Source: Styela clava (taxonomy: Eukaryota > Chordata > Ascidiacea > Stolidobranchia > Styelidae). From it: 64,000 bases of DNA. Shown piece by piece: positions 12,201-25,167 of the stretch; position 1 is the first letter of the stretch, and each line of letters starts with the position of its first letter. Under the pieces are notes generated by a model. That model was given only the letters and a program-made list of their open reading frames with translations, made no database searches and was not told the DNA's origin. Location: contig NC_135263.1 in the NCBI RefSeq assembly GCF_964204865.1, positions 12,879,426 through 12,943,425 of the forward strand, written 5' to 3'. Position numbers and translations under genes: made by a program.

Positions 12201-14546
12201 ACTGACACGATAATAAATTCATAACAAAACAAAAACTTCAATCTTACCTTGAAATAGTGTCCAAGTTCGATGAAATCGAATGAATCTAGTGTACAGAAAA
12301 TCGTTGATGCCGTAGAATCACCCCGTACGACAGATGTGTCCTCTTATTACCTTTTTCTCTATATATACCGGCCTTTGGTGGTAATAGCGTGTCGGCGCCC
12401 GGGTAACGACATTCTCCTCTAGGTTGATCAAATATTTACCTTGCGATCTCACAAAACCGCGCCCATTCGGTCCAACAACATTTCACCTTTATCGAACTAT
12501 CAAAAGGATTAAATAATATCATAACGTATAATCAACCCCTCGTGCGTGTTCTGTAATATGTATTACGCACGATAAAGCATGTTCACGAGACAAAATATCA
12601 AAACAAGCACACAATATGTATGAGACAAGCAAGATCTACGATGACCATACATATTTTATTTCGAAAAAGCAAATGGACATTGTGAGAGCTACAGAAATGG
12701 ACAATGGGCAGTCCATTTTGTCTTTGTAAGTATAACCCATATAATTTGTTTAATTCTGCTTTCTCTGGACGTTTACTACAATAAAGCAGCTATTAAATAC
12801 TTTGTACTAAAATCATTCATTTTATGAAAATGAACATTTTTAACTGTCGAAATTAATATAAGTGTAGTGCAAAGAACTTGTTCCTATAGAGATGCTCAAA
12901 ATAGTAGAGAAATTTCAACAAAAAAAATATTTCGTTAATAGTAATATTTAAATATGAATGGCATTCTTGACAATGGTTTCCCTGAGATAATAGTATCCCG
13001 CAGATTGAAAGCAATTGATTTACAGAATTTTTGTATCTTGAGAGCGTATCACATATCCAATGTCTTATACAAAGTATACATTGGGTGGGTGCTTTACAAT
13101 ATGGGACTAAACAGACCAATGAATATAATTAACTTATTGCCCGATGCAGTCCTTCTCGCCCTCGAATGAATAAAAATACCAAGTCTGTTGTGTCGAGTAC
13201 CTGATGTTACCTAGCATTTCAAAGACTAATATTTCTTAAAAATTTTGGTAAATCGATTTCGAGTAAAATTCATTGTCATGGCAAACTGCTATAAATTTAT
13301 TCGAGATATCATTCGACATTGGTATTTTCTGAGCAATTTTGACTGAAGATATAGTAATGAAATTATGTATTATCCTTTCTAGATAGTAAATATGTTTAAA
13401 TGATAACGTGTTTTGGAACAAGAGGGTTATGTTTGCCAAACTGCCATACTGAAGAACTCGGCAAATGACACCTTACTAAAAGTATTTGATCAAAACTCAC
13501 ATCGATGATAAAGATCGGTAGGGTTACCTTTGAGATATCGATAGCGACGATGCAGTAGCGATGGGTAAACACAGATTCGCAAAATAAGAGTTTCACATCG
13601 TTCAGAACATATAACCTTATCTAAATATAACACGCCTTGCTATGTGGTGGCCACAGCTAATTGGTGTTGAAATGCCAACGAATATTGAAGAACAAAAATG
13701 AAAATCTCTTTTGTTTATATTTCGTTTAGAATAAATTCTTTCTCCTAATTGTCCTGACGCAATTATAGTTTATTATTAATTTTCAAGACTACACTTTAAC
13801 ATTCTTCACCCATTTCAACAAACACATCATCTCAGAATAGAACGTGTAATGTATTGCACACGAGATAATTAGGCAATCAGATAACAATTAGTAAATTGTC
13901 ATTCTACATATTTATTAATATAAAAATGTCGATACAGAACGTGTTGTTCTGATATGTCCACATAATTAGGAATCTCAAAATTGCAAATCACGGAATACAA
14001 ATATTAGGTGCCAAAAAAGGCACATTTCATATACCGATGAAGCAAAGCATAAATAAAACTTGAACTGAAAGAATTTATTAAAGTGGGAATATAATCTACT
14101 ATGTTTCTGTGAATACTCGAGAAAAACAATCTTGTTCCATATGTGAGTTATGAACATTAAACGATTGTGACATGCGTTTTTAAATAATCGATAAAATGAA
14201 AATCAATATTCATTATTGCACATTAATAAATTGCATAAATAATGTATACAAATAGTAATATTTTATATATTTATATGTATTTTCCTATTTGAACAACACG
14301 TGAAATTGAATCAATAATACATACAATAATACTAGATTTAGATACATAGAGCCTAAATATTCCAGTCTTCCCTAAGACCAGTCAAATGAGGAATAATATG
14401 TATATCCTAGTACTTTGCTGGAACATTGCCTATGTACTATACAGCATAGTATGGCCCAGAAACAAAAAAGAAAACTTTTTATATTATTTCAACTATCTAT
14501 TCCTTGCGTAAACCTTGATGAACATTTTCCCCACCATTCTATATCT
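9249..14546. other. Intergenic region between CAP and VSP genes
   Basis: No coding exon with family similarity or convincing splice pairing was found in these 5.3 kb. The short ORFs (for example 11161-11400 and 12853-13119, minus) are AT-rich and unlike known families. A TATA-like sequence with a downstream donor near 12.25-12.37 kb is listed separately. The proximal part probably includes the VSP 3' UTR, which starts at 14546. Confidence 0.5.
12249..12367 (-). promoter_or_regulatory. Possible distal noncoding first exon (TATA box plus splice donor)
   Basis: On the minus strand TATATATA (12367-12360) is followed, about 110 bases downstream, by a consensus donor CAAG/GTAAGAT whose GT lies just below 12249. 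No ATG lies between them, so this could be a noncoding first exon read towards the CAP gene about 3 kb away. No matching acceptor was identified with confidence. Chance co-occurrence in AT-rich DNA is quite possible. Confidence 0.25.
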
Positions 14547-17500
14547 TCAAGAAAAATCCAATTCAATTGCAAAATCCTCTTGAAAAATGTGCCAAGTTTT
14601 TTTCTTGTGTGGATTATCAATTTCATCTCTCTCTAATCTAAGTTTCCTAGTCTCGGGAACAAAGGATGTGTGGAACCAGAAGTAGAATGGGCAATGATCG
14701 TATCCACGTGGAAGTTCTTTCTATAAATATATTCAATTTTTAATAATATGATAAGTAGGAAATGAAAATAATGAAAAACAAAATCGACTGGTGAGGAAGA
14801 AAACGAAGTTAGATGAGGGAAGCCGCAGCGAAACAATCAGTTTAATTTTCACGACTGTATAAAACTGAATATATATTTTAAAAAGGTACAACGTTTAAAA
14901 AACCTCCCTGTATAAACTCAAAAGGCTAATAAATACAAAGAGTTTCTTGTACGTTTGAACAATTGATGTATCAACTTTTAAAAGCGTTATTTTCGTTCTT
15001 GTTGTATTATTACTCTATAGCTTGGATACCAATATTGGTTGATGATGGTTGATATATATATATATATATATAAAATTGATTTCCTTATGTTATTAAAAAA
15101 TGCAAAATATGTTGTAATAATCATTAATTAATAATAATCACTCACACATGTTGACATGAACCTTATTTTTACATCTCCTGTTAGAGAAGGACAATTTTTG
15201 ACTTCACATAAAACGTAATTTTGATCCGAGTTGTGAAGCATCTAAAATAACATAAAATATCAATGATCAAGTGATTATATAAAATATCTAATTGTATTTA
15301 AATATCGGCTAACTTAATAGTTATGCAATTCTAATAAATCTGGTACTACCAGAAACTTCTAGCTAACATTCTTGTTTGCCAGTTGGCGTTCATCCATTCA
15401 TTGTCATTGCACTATATGGTAAAAAACGTCTATAATACATGTTCATTTCTAATATCATTTATGTGGAATTCATTCTCCAGCTCTTATCAATCATTTATCA
15501 TCATATTGTCTTGACTTAACTTCTTTATTTTTGATCACATTTTGGCGTTTAGATGTCGCTATTTATGACATCTCAGCAAAATACAAGCTTTTCAGTTATT
15601 CCTCTTAATTTCACTACGCAGTGAGTTAAATTACATTTATATTTGAAGGAGTGTATGTGAGCTTGCTTGGAGTAGAATCCAAACATGATTTCAGCAACTG
15701 CAAAGTCACCAAGCACAAGTTGTAAAGAATGTTGCTCTATATTATCATAAGTGCTGATAAACCTTCACGGAGTAGTTTATATCGCTCCGTCCAGTTGGGC
15801 TTAGTCATTGACGACACCAGTTTCATCCCAGTATATTTTGCAATAAAAGCCGTTTATCAGTTAGGCAGCGGGAGAAATATTATATGTACTGCTTGATAAA
15901 AATTAAAAATATTTTTTTTTATTTATTTCTTACTTCACAATTCATTCCTTCAGCAAATTTGCAATGAAATACTTCTTTTCCCTTTATTATAATTGCCATC
16001 GAAAGATCAGAACCGTTCCCTCTGCCAACTCCTATAACATAAAGTTGTTATATCATAGACATATTGCAATATCATCTTTTCATCAGCAGGTATAACATAA
16101 CTGTAAGCTTGAATTCTTATTTACTTGATTGCAAGATGACCATTCTGGCGTTCGTGCGTTTTTGTATATAATTTACCTTTTATAGAGCAAATTTTCACTG
16201 TTTTTAAATCCAATTCGGTAGGTGGCGGAAGTGTGCCGTCGTAAAGTTTTTTAAGTTGCTCATAATATTCAACATATCTAATCTGTGAAGCTGTTTCGAC
16301 TCCTTGAAATTTTGAATCCATTTCTAAATCTGTTCGTCGCTCTCCAAAGTATGCTAATGCTTCCTGAAACAAATTCATGTGCAAAATTGAGGTAAATTTA
16401 TGGATTTTTGCCTTTTATGAAATGAGTGCTAAATTTTGTATCAATTTCAACTTAAAAACTTCATTATTTTAAATACAATATTCAATCAATCATAGTATCA
16501 GTTCCAAGTTTTTAATAATAAAAACTCTAACGAAGATATTCTAACTTATTCAAAGTTGATCTCAAAAAAGTAATATACAGATTCTTTTCAAAAGATCCAA
16601 TTCTGTAATGAAAGGCCAGGTGGAAGGACATGGTATCGGTGTTATCTATATTATGTCATTATGTATTGTTGAATCATAATCCAATGATCATATATATCTT
16701 CTGCATACCAAACTTTTCAAATCACAGTTCTCTTTTATAAAAAAAAATACTCACTCTAGCTGAGTCGAACCTTCCTTCCTCCAATAACCAACAGCAAACT
16801 ATTGTTCCGGTCCTTCCCTTCCCTCCCTTGCAATGGGTAACTATTATACGCTCGTCATTTTCACTTGTCCACTCTTTCGCATCTCGGATGAATTTCATAA
16901 TATCACTTGTAAATATGAAAAATAAGTTTTAAACAACAATAAATGCATATAATTTTGTCTCATATTAATTTACTATTCTTGCGTTGCAGGTCATAGATCT
17001 TAGTTTAGGTATTCAGCAATCTAATTATTTAACACTCTTCCACCCAATCACCAAATGATTGATCTATCAGAATTATGAAGATTTTCGCCATTTCATAGCA
17101 GCTAACTCTCTACTCCATGAGTGAATTCTTGAAAGCGACAGTTTGACGTATCGGATAAAAACGATAACATCATAATTTATCCAAAAATAATGATGAAGAA
17201 CACAGCGATATATTATATATATACAAGATTATGTTTCCTTTCGAGAAGTTGAAATTACATGTCAAATTGTCAAGCCAAGTTTTTTTATATATTAATTTGA
17301 AAATAAAGTTAAAAAAGTATAGAATATTGAAGCAAATTCATACTCAAGTTTGGGAACGTTGTGATCGTCAATGAGAATTCTACTAACTCGTCCTTCAAAC
17401 CACATGGGGTCGTAACTGCGCTCACCTGCAAAGTATGACAAACAAAAATGTTAACATAAACAAACAGTGATCGTTTTGAGTCTCTACTAATTGATATAAA

Positions 17501-20500
17501 CTTACTACACAAATTATACAGCTTGTAGTTCCCTGGGTGTTTTGTTTTCATGAATCTACTGACTTCTTCGATTGGATTTCGAAAGACGCTTGTCGTTCCA
17601 GAACTTGGAAATGACATCGCTATCATTCTGTCGGTTACGTACGTGAGGTCCAGATCAAAACCGTCTTTCTGAAATATTATTTGTTCACTCAGATGTGTCT
17701 ATAAGCCAACTGCTGAATCTTGTTTCAGAAAAATTTTAAGACAATACAATGCCGCAGTATGCAACAAGGTAGAAAAAAAGAACTTGAGATTTATAAAAAA
17801 TAAAAATATATTAGAACGTTAGAAAATCAATAATACCGATTTTCATTATCAATTTAAGGTTATTTCTTTAACAATAGATATTTTTGCTTATCTCATAAAG
17901 TGGCTTTTGTTTTACGTTTCGCAAATTTAAGCAAGACGTCGATGGTGACTGCCCACACACAACGTAAATAGACTACTTTGAAAATGATAATTTCAGCAGT
18001 ATGCCATTTAACAACAAGGCTTTTACACTTTTCTCACAAATAATGTTCTAGGGCCTGGGCAAACTAATAATTGGTAGATTTAAAAAATCTGAATCTTACG
18101 GTTTAAGCATAGCATTTCCCCCTGATTGGTGGTAGCAATAGCAACGATTGACGAAGGAACAACCAACCATTTATATTTATTTATACCTGACAATTTCATT
18201 ACCTGGTATCTTCTTTTATTCTGTGAAATAGTTCGCCTGGTTGATGCTTGTACATGTTGATTCGCATAAAATATTCTTCCAAATCGGAAAATACGTAGAG
18301 CACGAGTAAGAACAATAAGTCTACAAAATTAACGTGATGCATGTAATGAAATCGTTGGGTATGAGAAATTTGTTAAAAAATCTCTAATGCGTTTTACTTG
18401 GGTTTGTATTTCTTTGGTTTAAATATTCATACAAAAGCTGCATAATTTATAAAAATATGCTCTTCTTGTTGACATCAGAATGAGTAAAACAATGTTATCA
18501 AATCAATAATTTCAACTTTAATATTATGGTGTAAACATGAAAGTGATTTTTATAGAAAAGAATATAAATATATGTAATTTTCTTTTCAATTCACTCTAAA
18601 TGGTAAAATTCATTTATTGTAAAACTATATATATATTATAAATAATCCCTTGAAGTAAAAGTATATTTAGAATTCTATATTTTTGTGAATGAATTCAAAT
18701 CAAATTGACTGATATAAAGTTTATGAGCTTTCTAAAATGCCTACCTTCCTAATTCAGCAGCAGCACTATCAGATTGTGCGATAACTTGGTCCAATGCAAT
18801 GTATACTACGGTTGTTGTAAATGTAAGAAGTATAATGAAGGCATCTATAACTTCCCACTTGTTGGAGAAAAACTTTCTTGGCCTGAATATTGAAAAAAAA
18901 TGTTGGAAAATTCTACACACATCTTTATAAAATTATAGTTATTGAAGCTGACGAATGATCGTGAACTAACAGCATTTCGTGTGAAATATTTGGTTGCACG
19001 CAACAAGGAGGGAAAATGAAAATAGAAAATAAAAGTATTAGCTTCACAGCAACATTAATCACCCAAACAACAACAAAAAAATTCATACATCTTGTATGAA
19101 TGAATTGTAAACCACATAGTAGAATCATTTGACTAAGAGTATCCTCCATCAATCATCGTTAAAATAGACGTACTTACCCATATGCAAAGATTCTAAGCCC
19201 CAGATCAATTATGAATATGCACGAAATCGTAAGCGCCATTACGTCATAAAACATCTGAGTTGCAGGTGGTTTATTTGTGATTGAAATGTCGATAATTGTC
19301 AACACTATGTCCAAAAGAATGAGAACACACCCAAAAAGACGAACTGAAAAGTTGTCGACAAAACGACGAACTTTTAATTGAGCCCTCCTGAAAATTAATA
19401 GATATCGTTAATATTATTTTTTATTATATAATCAAGTATAAGTATGTACACTTGAATGAGTTGAAGATTTAAAATAAGTACCAAGGAAAGCGACTTACTC
19501 GAGGTCCGTTGTTGGTATAAAATTTTCCTTCCCGTCGTCAATTTGAGAGAAAACCGAGTCCCATCTTTCAGATATCTCTGGCAAATTTATGCCACTCTCT
19601 TCAAGATCTTCCTCTGTGATGACGTCATTGTGACTTATTGCTGAACTGTGAACCATGTTGTCGTCAGCCCATCTCACCGTCTTTTCTCTTTTCGGCCCAT
19701 CATTAGACGGTCCAACATCAGTATAGATGCCTTCAATGTCTATACTAGCTGGACTATCTGTGGCTGGTGCGTGCGTTAGAGCGACAGTTTGTTTTATGAC
19801 GCTTCCCATATCGAGAGCTGGAGCTGAGATTTCTGTTTTTGAATCAAATTTACGCTGCTCTAAATCTGCCAAAAATTGATCAACCGCGCCCATGGCTTTT
19901 TCAGCGACAGTGTCTTCGTCGACCTCCATAACTGTAGGATGTTGCAAATTCTGGTCGAAATGGCCAGCTTGTGAACTTCCGATTTCTGGCGAAGAATCTT
20001 GGATGACTGATGAACCAAATAGATCAGTTTGATTTGTAATATCTATCTGCGTCCCAGTCGAAGGTACATTTGACTTCTTATCGTCTGTTGTTTGTAAAGG
20101 CTGGTTTCGATTTAGTTGAGTGATTGATTCGGGTGTCGGCGGTAAATTATGAGTGGGCACCGTTACATGTGACACCTCTACATTAATCACATTTTCCTCA
20201 ACAGTATTCACCTTACTATCATCATCTCCTAATGGAATTTGATTTTGATCATGGTCTGCATTATTTGATTTACCGCTGCTTGTTTTCTGGCTTTTGTTAA
20301 CAACGGCATAGACTGGTTCTTGTTGGATCTCCGCCGTTGAAAGGAATTCTCCAGAATTCAAAAAACTGTCAGTCATTGATTGCGGAGTAGAAGTGGCATC
20401 GGATAATACATTTGCTCCAGTTTCCTTTTTCTCTGGTTTAGTCTGGTTGAAAAAATCGTCGGTGTTCATCATAGATTCAAGGCCGGAGGGTTCATCAAAA

Positions 20501-20679
20501 ATGCCGTTTGAGATTCCATTATTTGTTGGTTCAGGAACCATGAAAAAATCGTCCATTTCAGAGATGGCGTTGCCATTCGTGGTATCTAGGGTTTCGTCTT
20601 TGCGCGAAGTTGGATTAGCCGCTGAAGCTGTTCCACTCAGATTAAAAATGTCATCTAAATCCGCGAAATTGTTATTCAT
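14547..20679 (-). CDS. Voltage-sensing phosphatase (VSP/TPTE family) with long N-terminus
   Basis: Eleven exons join in phase: 20679-19499, 19387-19178, 18882-18745, 18320-18203, 17668-17506, 17425-17344, 16905-16755, 16363-16177, 16031-15934, 15241-15146, 14720-14547. They total 2598 nt, 865 residues. The family couples membrane voltage to dephosphorylation of phosphoinositides such as PI(4,5)P2 at the plasma membrane. Four transmembrane segments lie at about 405-527. S3 has Asp477. S4 has Arg510, 516, 519, 522 and 525, with the spacing of the known gating charges. The basic linker (538-550, [11 protein letters not shown]) precedes a PTEN-like domain with catalytic loop [11 protein letters not shown] (Cys656, Arg662), then [11 protein letters not shown] and a C2 domain ending at the stop. 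The Gly after CK is the VSP form; PTEN has Ala. All key residues are present, so it should be active. The roughly 390-residue acidic N-terminus, all in exon 1, is far longer than the roughly 110 residues of the Ciona protein. Confidence 0.95.
15053..15072. repeat. (TA)n microsatellite in a VSP intron
   Basis: A run of about ten TA dinucleotides lies in the last intron of the VSP gene. Confidence 0.85.
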
Positions 20680-23580
20680 AATCGATGATCGAACTGATTT
20701 CTAATTGAAAGTAGCATGCATTTCTCTACGTTCTCTATTCTATCTTCATTCTTTTTAAAAATAATATCATTCACTGGAAATCAAATATCCCGCTGATAAA
20801 GAAGAAAAGCTCTAATGTGAATTAATTCTCAATCACTGTATTGCCGGCGCTTTCACGCAAATGCATATAAACTATTACCCAATGTTGTTTGCCTAACACA
20901 ATGCAATTCTGTAGAATGCAAACAATGCAATACATAAACGCAGTACCAGACCTATTGTGTACCATACCTAATAGGTAAATCATTAATAGTATATACTACA
21001 TTTTTGTTGGGTCATCGATCAGATTTCTGAATGCGTAAAGTTAATGCTAAGTTAAGCCTATAACGTAGGTTCACTCAAAAAGAAAAGTATCCATTACTAT
21101 AAAAACCTAAGTAGTTTAATTTCTGTTCTGATACTTTTTAGTGGATATGTACAATCTATAATTGCCTCGTTTTTATCTAGTTATTTTACAATTTTGAATT
21201 TAAAAGACTAAAATAACGGAATAAGGCATCTTGTACGTCTCTCATTACCAGTCTATGAATACGGAGGCATTTGTAATTCTTATAATTATATCATATTTGT
21301 GCTTGGTTTGGCAAAGGTGTGTCGAGGAGTCCTAACCTGAATCTTCTCCAATTTATTGATAAACCTACTCTCAATACATAATGGTATTTAAAACAGTTGT
21401 TTGTGGGATTCAAAAAATGAAGTATACAATCTGAGTTAAAGTATTGTTTATATATATGTCATCGCTCGACACGAAGTGAACCAATGGATCGGATCATTGT
21501 GCTAAACTGCTCTGTCATTTTGTCGAGCTGTTAGCCAAAAAAACATCCTCCTCTGCAAAAACTGGACCAATCGGTTTCACATTTTCGGTATTCGTAAATG
21601 TACAATATCCGGAGTACAAGTTGCGCGTATCACAAGGAAATGTTTCGTTGAAGATTGAATACCAGATACAATTGAAGTTTTTTATGCGTTGGTGGGGAAA
21701 AATTCTGAGCTTAAGAATGAGCCATAGTAGGAATGTGTCAAAAAGTTTGGGAACCACTGGTAGACCATCTACATCTTCTCAACAATACCAGTGCTCAGCT
21801 ACCTTACCGTTACCGATGTGAATTGCTTCAGTGATAAGACTCGATTTGTAATTTTGATTCCAGGTTGTAGGCAGTTATTCATAATTGATACCGATAGTTA
21901 TATCAAACTGGTATGAAACTGAGAATCGTTGAGAAATAACTACGTGGTGCCTTTTCTAAATCCATGCCAGAATAGACTTTTTTTATTGAAGCAAATTCAC
22001 ACCAATTTGAAATGACATTGCTATTTATACCTACGGATAGCTTGTTTTTGTAATTCTCATCTGCATTGACTCTTTTTAAGGCTTGAGTTTAAAAATATTT
22101 CGAATGTGTTTTTGTTTTTCGCAGCCCTTAATATAGATTTTATAAATCAATTCGATTAGTTATTTGTCTTATAGTTATTATATTTTTATGGCAAAAATAT
22201 TTAAGAGAATTATTAGTTGATTGGATTGTTCCGAAAATACGAAATTTAATGATAATTTTTAAACAATTAATGATATAAAAACGTGTTCCGCGATTAAAAA
22301 GGGTTGAAAAACACTATAGTCGTAGCTGAGGGGATGCAATTTTGCGGTATTTGCAGTGAGACATAAATGTGCCTTTTGCAACGCCATTTCCCTCTATTTT
22401 TTTAAGCGATTTATTGAAAACCTGACGTTCCCTGGCTTCTTATCAATAATCCTATCGCCATTCAACAGCGAAGAAAGTCTGTGCAGAGATTATTTTAAGA
22501 TATTGTGAGGTATCATTGGCTGTTTTATCTAGCCTAGTTCGGAGCAAAAGGCACGAATAAGCGTAGTATTACGTCATTATACAAAAAATGGCCCCTCCCC
22601 CAAATTTGAGACTGACTGCGATCTTGATGAAATACTGGTGGTGGTACAGATGTTATAATAGCAACTGTACTCCTTATGACGCAGAACTACTAATTTTCGG
22701 ATTAGCATGCTCCGCAGTCGTGTATTAGTATTCATACATAAACTCTATCATTGGTCATAATACCATCCAAGTTGCTGTGGCGGGACTGGAATTGTCCTAT
22801 TTTTTATTGTTTTGTATTTTATTGATATTTAGTGTCTAGTTATTGCATTTGCATTGGTGTGTGGAGTCTGAGCCCTAATTCTGCCGACAGTTGGTTTCAG
22901 TTACTCGACTCCAACCGCCACTGCATATGTGAACTGTGCTGCGGATTTGCAGTGCCACTCTTCTTGCTTCTGCTGTCGCTGGGTAAGGACCGTATTTTGA
23001 CGCTCTTATTTTATCTGCTTTAAGCGTGGATTTTACACTATTTTAATAAAGTCTCTTCGTTTGCATCGTGAACTTCGAACCTATTTGTGTGTCTTTGCAG
23101 CACACGGGATCTTCTGAACTAATTATTACTGTATTACTAGACTGTATTAGTGGCGAGCACCTACCGGTATTCCGGTTAAGTCGTACTGTTGCATTGCTAA
23201 TTTTCCCGTTTTAGATTCTCTGCCACTCATTTGTCTTAGATATCGTTGGATTGTTGAAAAACTGAATTAATCCAAGTACACGCCGATTTAATAGCACGCA
23301 CCATAATCTGAATGATTAATATATATTATATATATTAAACATTCAAGTAGACAAATGTGTTTTAACCAAGTGTTTGAATTTCATATGCCTTCACGATAGA
23401 CAAACAATTAAAATATTCAAAGTACCACAGGTTTGTTAGTTAGATAACAACTAAGATTCTAACTCATAACACAAAACTGCAGCTTACGTGTTACGATATT
23501 TATATGTGTTTTCTAAAATTAGGAATCCTGTTGTTAGTGAGTTCGACACCATAATTAAAATTCACATCCCAAATACTATT
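20680..23580. other. Upstream flank of VSP; no gene recognised
   Basis: The 5' UTR of VSP lies at the start of this stretch. A TTTCAATTAG sequence ending at 20701 on the minus strand could be a splice acceptor 21 bases before the ATG. The rest shows only short ORFs. A weakly matching, diverged relative of the AACAA-flanked element may lie near 21540-21620 on the minus strand. Confidence 0.4.
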
Positions 23581-23823
23581 TCAATTTTTATGTATTTCAT
23601 CAAATCTTGGTGGCGCCGCAACCTTAGAATAGGATGAATAGTTTAGGAAATTAGCGTCAATTAAGGCATCATCTGTCACTTCAGTGATGTAACAGCACCA
23701 GTTCATATTGTAATCTTTATATATATTAGGAATTAATTTCAACTCCATAATTGCCGTACCAATAAAAAAAACAAGCAATAGAGTAATTGTTAAAACAAAC
23801 AAGAGAGATATGCTCAAATACAT
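23581..23823 (-). CDS. Short ORF with one predicted membrane helix; unrecognised
   Basis: A minus-strand ORF from an ATG at 23823 gives 80 residues. A hydrophobic N-terminal helix (about 24 residues, rich in L, V, I, F) is followed by a hydrophilic part with WCCY and acidic residues. I do not recognise the family. Its first codons lie inside a copy of a short mobile element (23803-24030), so either the element supplied the start or this is the last exon of a disrupted gene or a chance ORF. No poly(A) signal was seen nearby. Confidence 0.2.
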   Translation of the reverse strand: MYLSISLLFVLTITLLLVFFIGTAIMELKLIPNIYKDYNMNWCCYITEVTDDALIDANFLNYSSYSKVAAPPRFDEIHKN

Positions 23824-24030
23824 GGACACGTAGAGTCACATAATTTTGATGACGTCATAGCGAAAAAAAAAGTAATAGCCTTCTGGAGAAAATTTTTATC
23901 TTTAACCACTGAAAATTTCAAAGCAATTGGTCCAGTATTCGAAGAGAAAAGCGACTTTTTAAAAACGTGTCAAAGAACAACAACAACAACAACATAATAT
24001 TGAAACGATCGTTATGTCCACTACGTGTCC
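23803..24030 (+). mobile_element. AACAA-flanked short element, copy A (complete)
   Basis: The element begins GAGAGATATGCTC and ends CACTACGTGTCC, flanked on both sides by AACAA (23798-23802 and 24031-24035). Inside, TGGACACGTAG near the 5' end is inverted as CTACGTGTCC at the 3' end. It carries a palindromic TGACGTCA (23850-23857), a conserved core (CACTGAAAATTTCAAAGC) and a short (CAA)n run before the 3' end. It encodes nothing. The boundaries come from copy C, which interrupts a repeat whose uninterrupted version is also present. The transposon class is not clear. Confidence 0.8.
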
Positions 24031-25037
24031 AACAAAGAGATGAGAGCTGAATTCACGGCGGTACCGGTACCTAACGTAGGTGCGGTACTGAGTTAGCAGT
24101 CAGCCAGCATCTTACCTGTACACTGTAGGCCATATACGGTAATTGATCACAGAACAGTTGTTCCCTTGCAAATTTTATGTTGTTTACACTTTAGGACAGA
24201 TAATTGATCACAGAACAATTCTTCCCTTTCGAATTTTATGTTGTTTCCAGTAGACTCTCATCAAAATAAACAAATATAGGAGGCTACAAGTGCTACAACG
24301 CTTGCATTACTGCACTGGTAGGACCGTGAAAGAATAAGTTACGGTAATTTCATTGTGGTAAGACACCGGTACCGGCACCAGTACCAGTATCGTACTTACG
24401 TACTGAGCTACCAGTACCGGTTAGCAGTCAGCCAGCATCTTACCTGTACACTGTAGGCCATATACGGTAATTGATCACAGAACAGTTGTTCCCTTGCAAA
24501 TTTTATGTTGTTTACACTTTAGGACAGATAATTGATCACAGAACAATTCTTCCCTTTCAAATTTTATGTTGTTTCCAGTAGACTCTCATCAAAATAAACA
24601 AATATAGTAGGCTACAAGTGCTACAACGCTTGCATTACTGCACTGGTAGGACCGTGAAAGAATAAGTTACGGTAATTTCATTGTGGTAAGACACCGGTAC
24701 CGGCACCAGTACCAGTATCGTACTTACGTACTGAGCTACCAGTACCGGTACCGAACCTGTAGGTCTGATATTCCGTTCCGCATACGATAGGCTATAAAAC
24801 TTGCATTGCAGCATTAGTAATACCGCGGAAGGAATAAGTCAATTTCACTGCGTTACGGTACCGGTATGGCAACTTACCAGTACCGACCTACAGTAGCTGT
24901 AGTACTGAGCAAGACAATCGATCGCGAAACCGCTTGTGAATAAGTGTAAAACAGTGTTCCCATGAGTAAAAATAAATACCGCGAAATTTTGTATGAAATA
25001 TCATATCTCATAGGATTCATATAAAATTTAAGAATAA

Positions 25038-25160
25038 ATAAAAGTAATAGCCTTCTGGGGAAAAATATAATCTTTACTCACTGAAAATTTCAAAGCAATT
25101 GGTCCAGTAATCAACGAGAAAAGCGATTTTTTCATAACGATACCAAGAAGAAGACAAATA
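25038..25160 (+). mobile_element. AACAA-flanked element, internal fragment
   Basis: A diverged internal fragment of the same family starts at AAAAGTAATAGCC and runs past the conserved AATTTCAAAGC core. It lacks both ends and directly precedes copy B. Confidence 0.65.
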
Positions 25161-25167
25161 AGAACAA

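Noticed and set aside
18925..19152. A hydrophobic minus-strand ORF that could be an extra VSP membrane segment
   Set aside because: It lies in the intron between the S1-S2 and S3 exons; including it would break the phase and the four-helix topology.
21521..21760. A further copy of the AACAA-flanked element
   Set aside because: Only a short match (ACTGGACCAATCGGTTT and neighbours) is visible, without ends or duplication, so it was not listed as an element.
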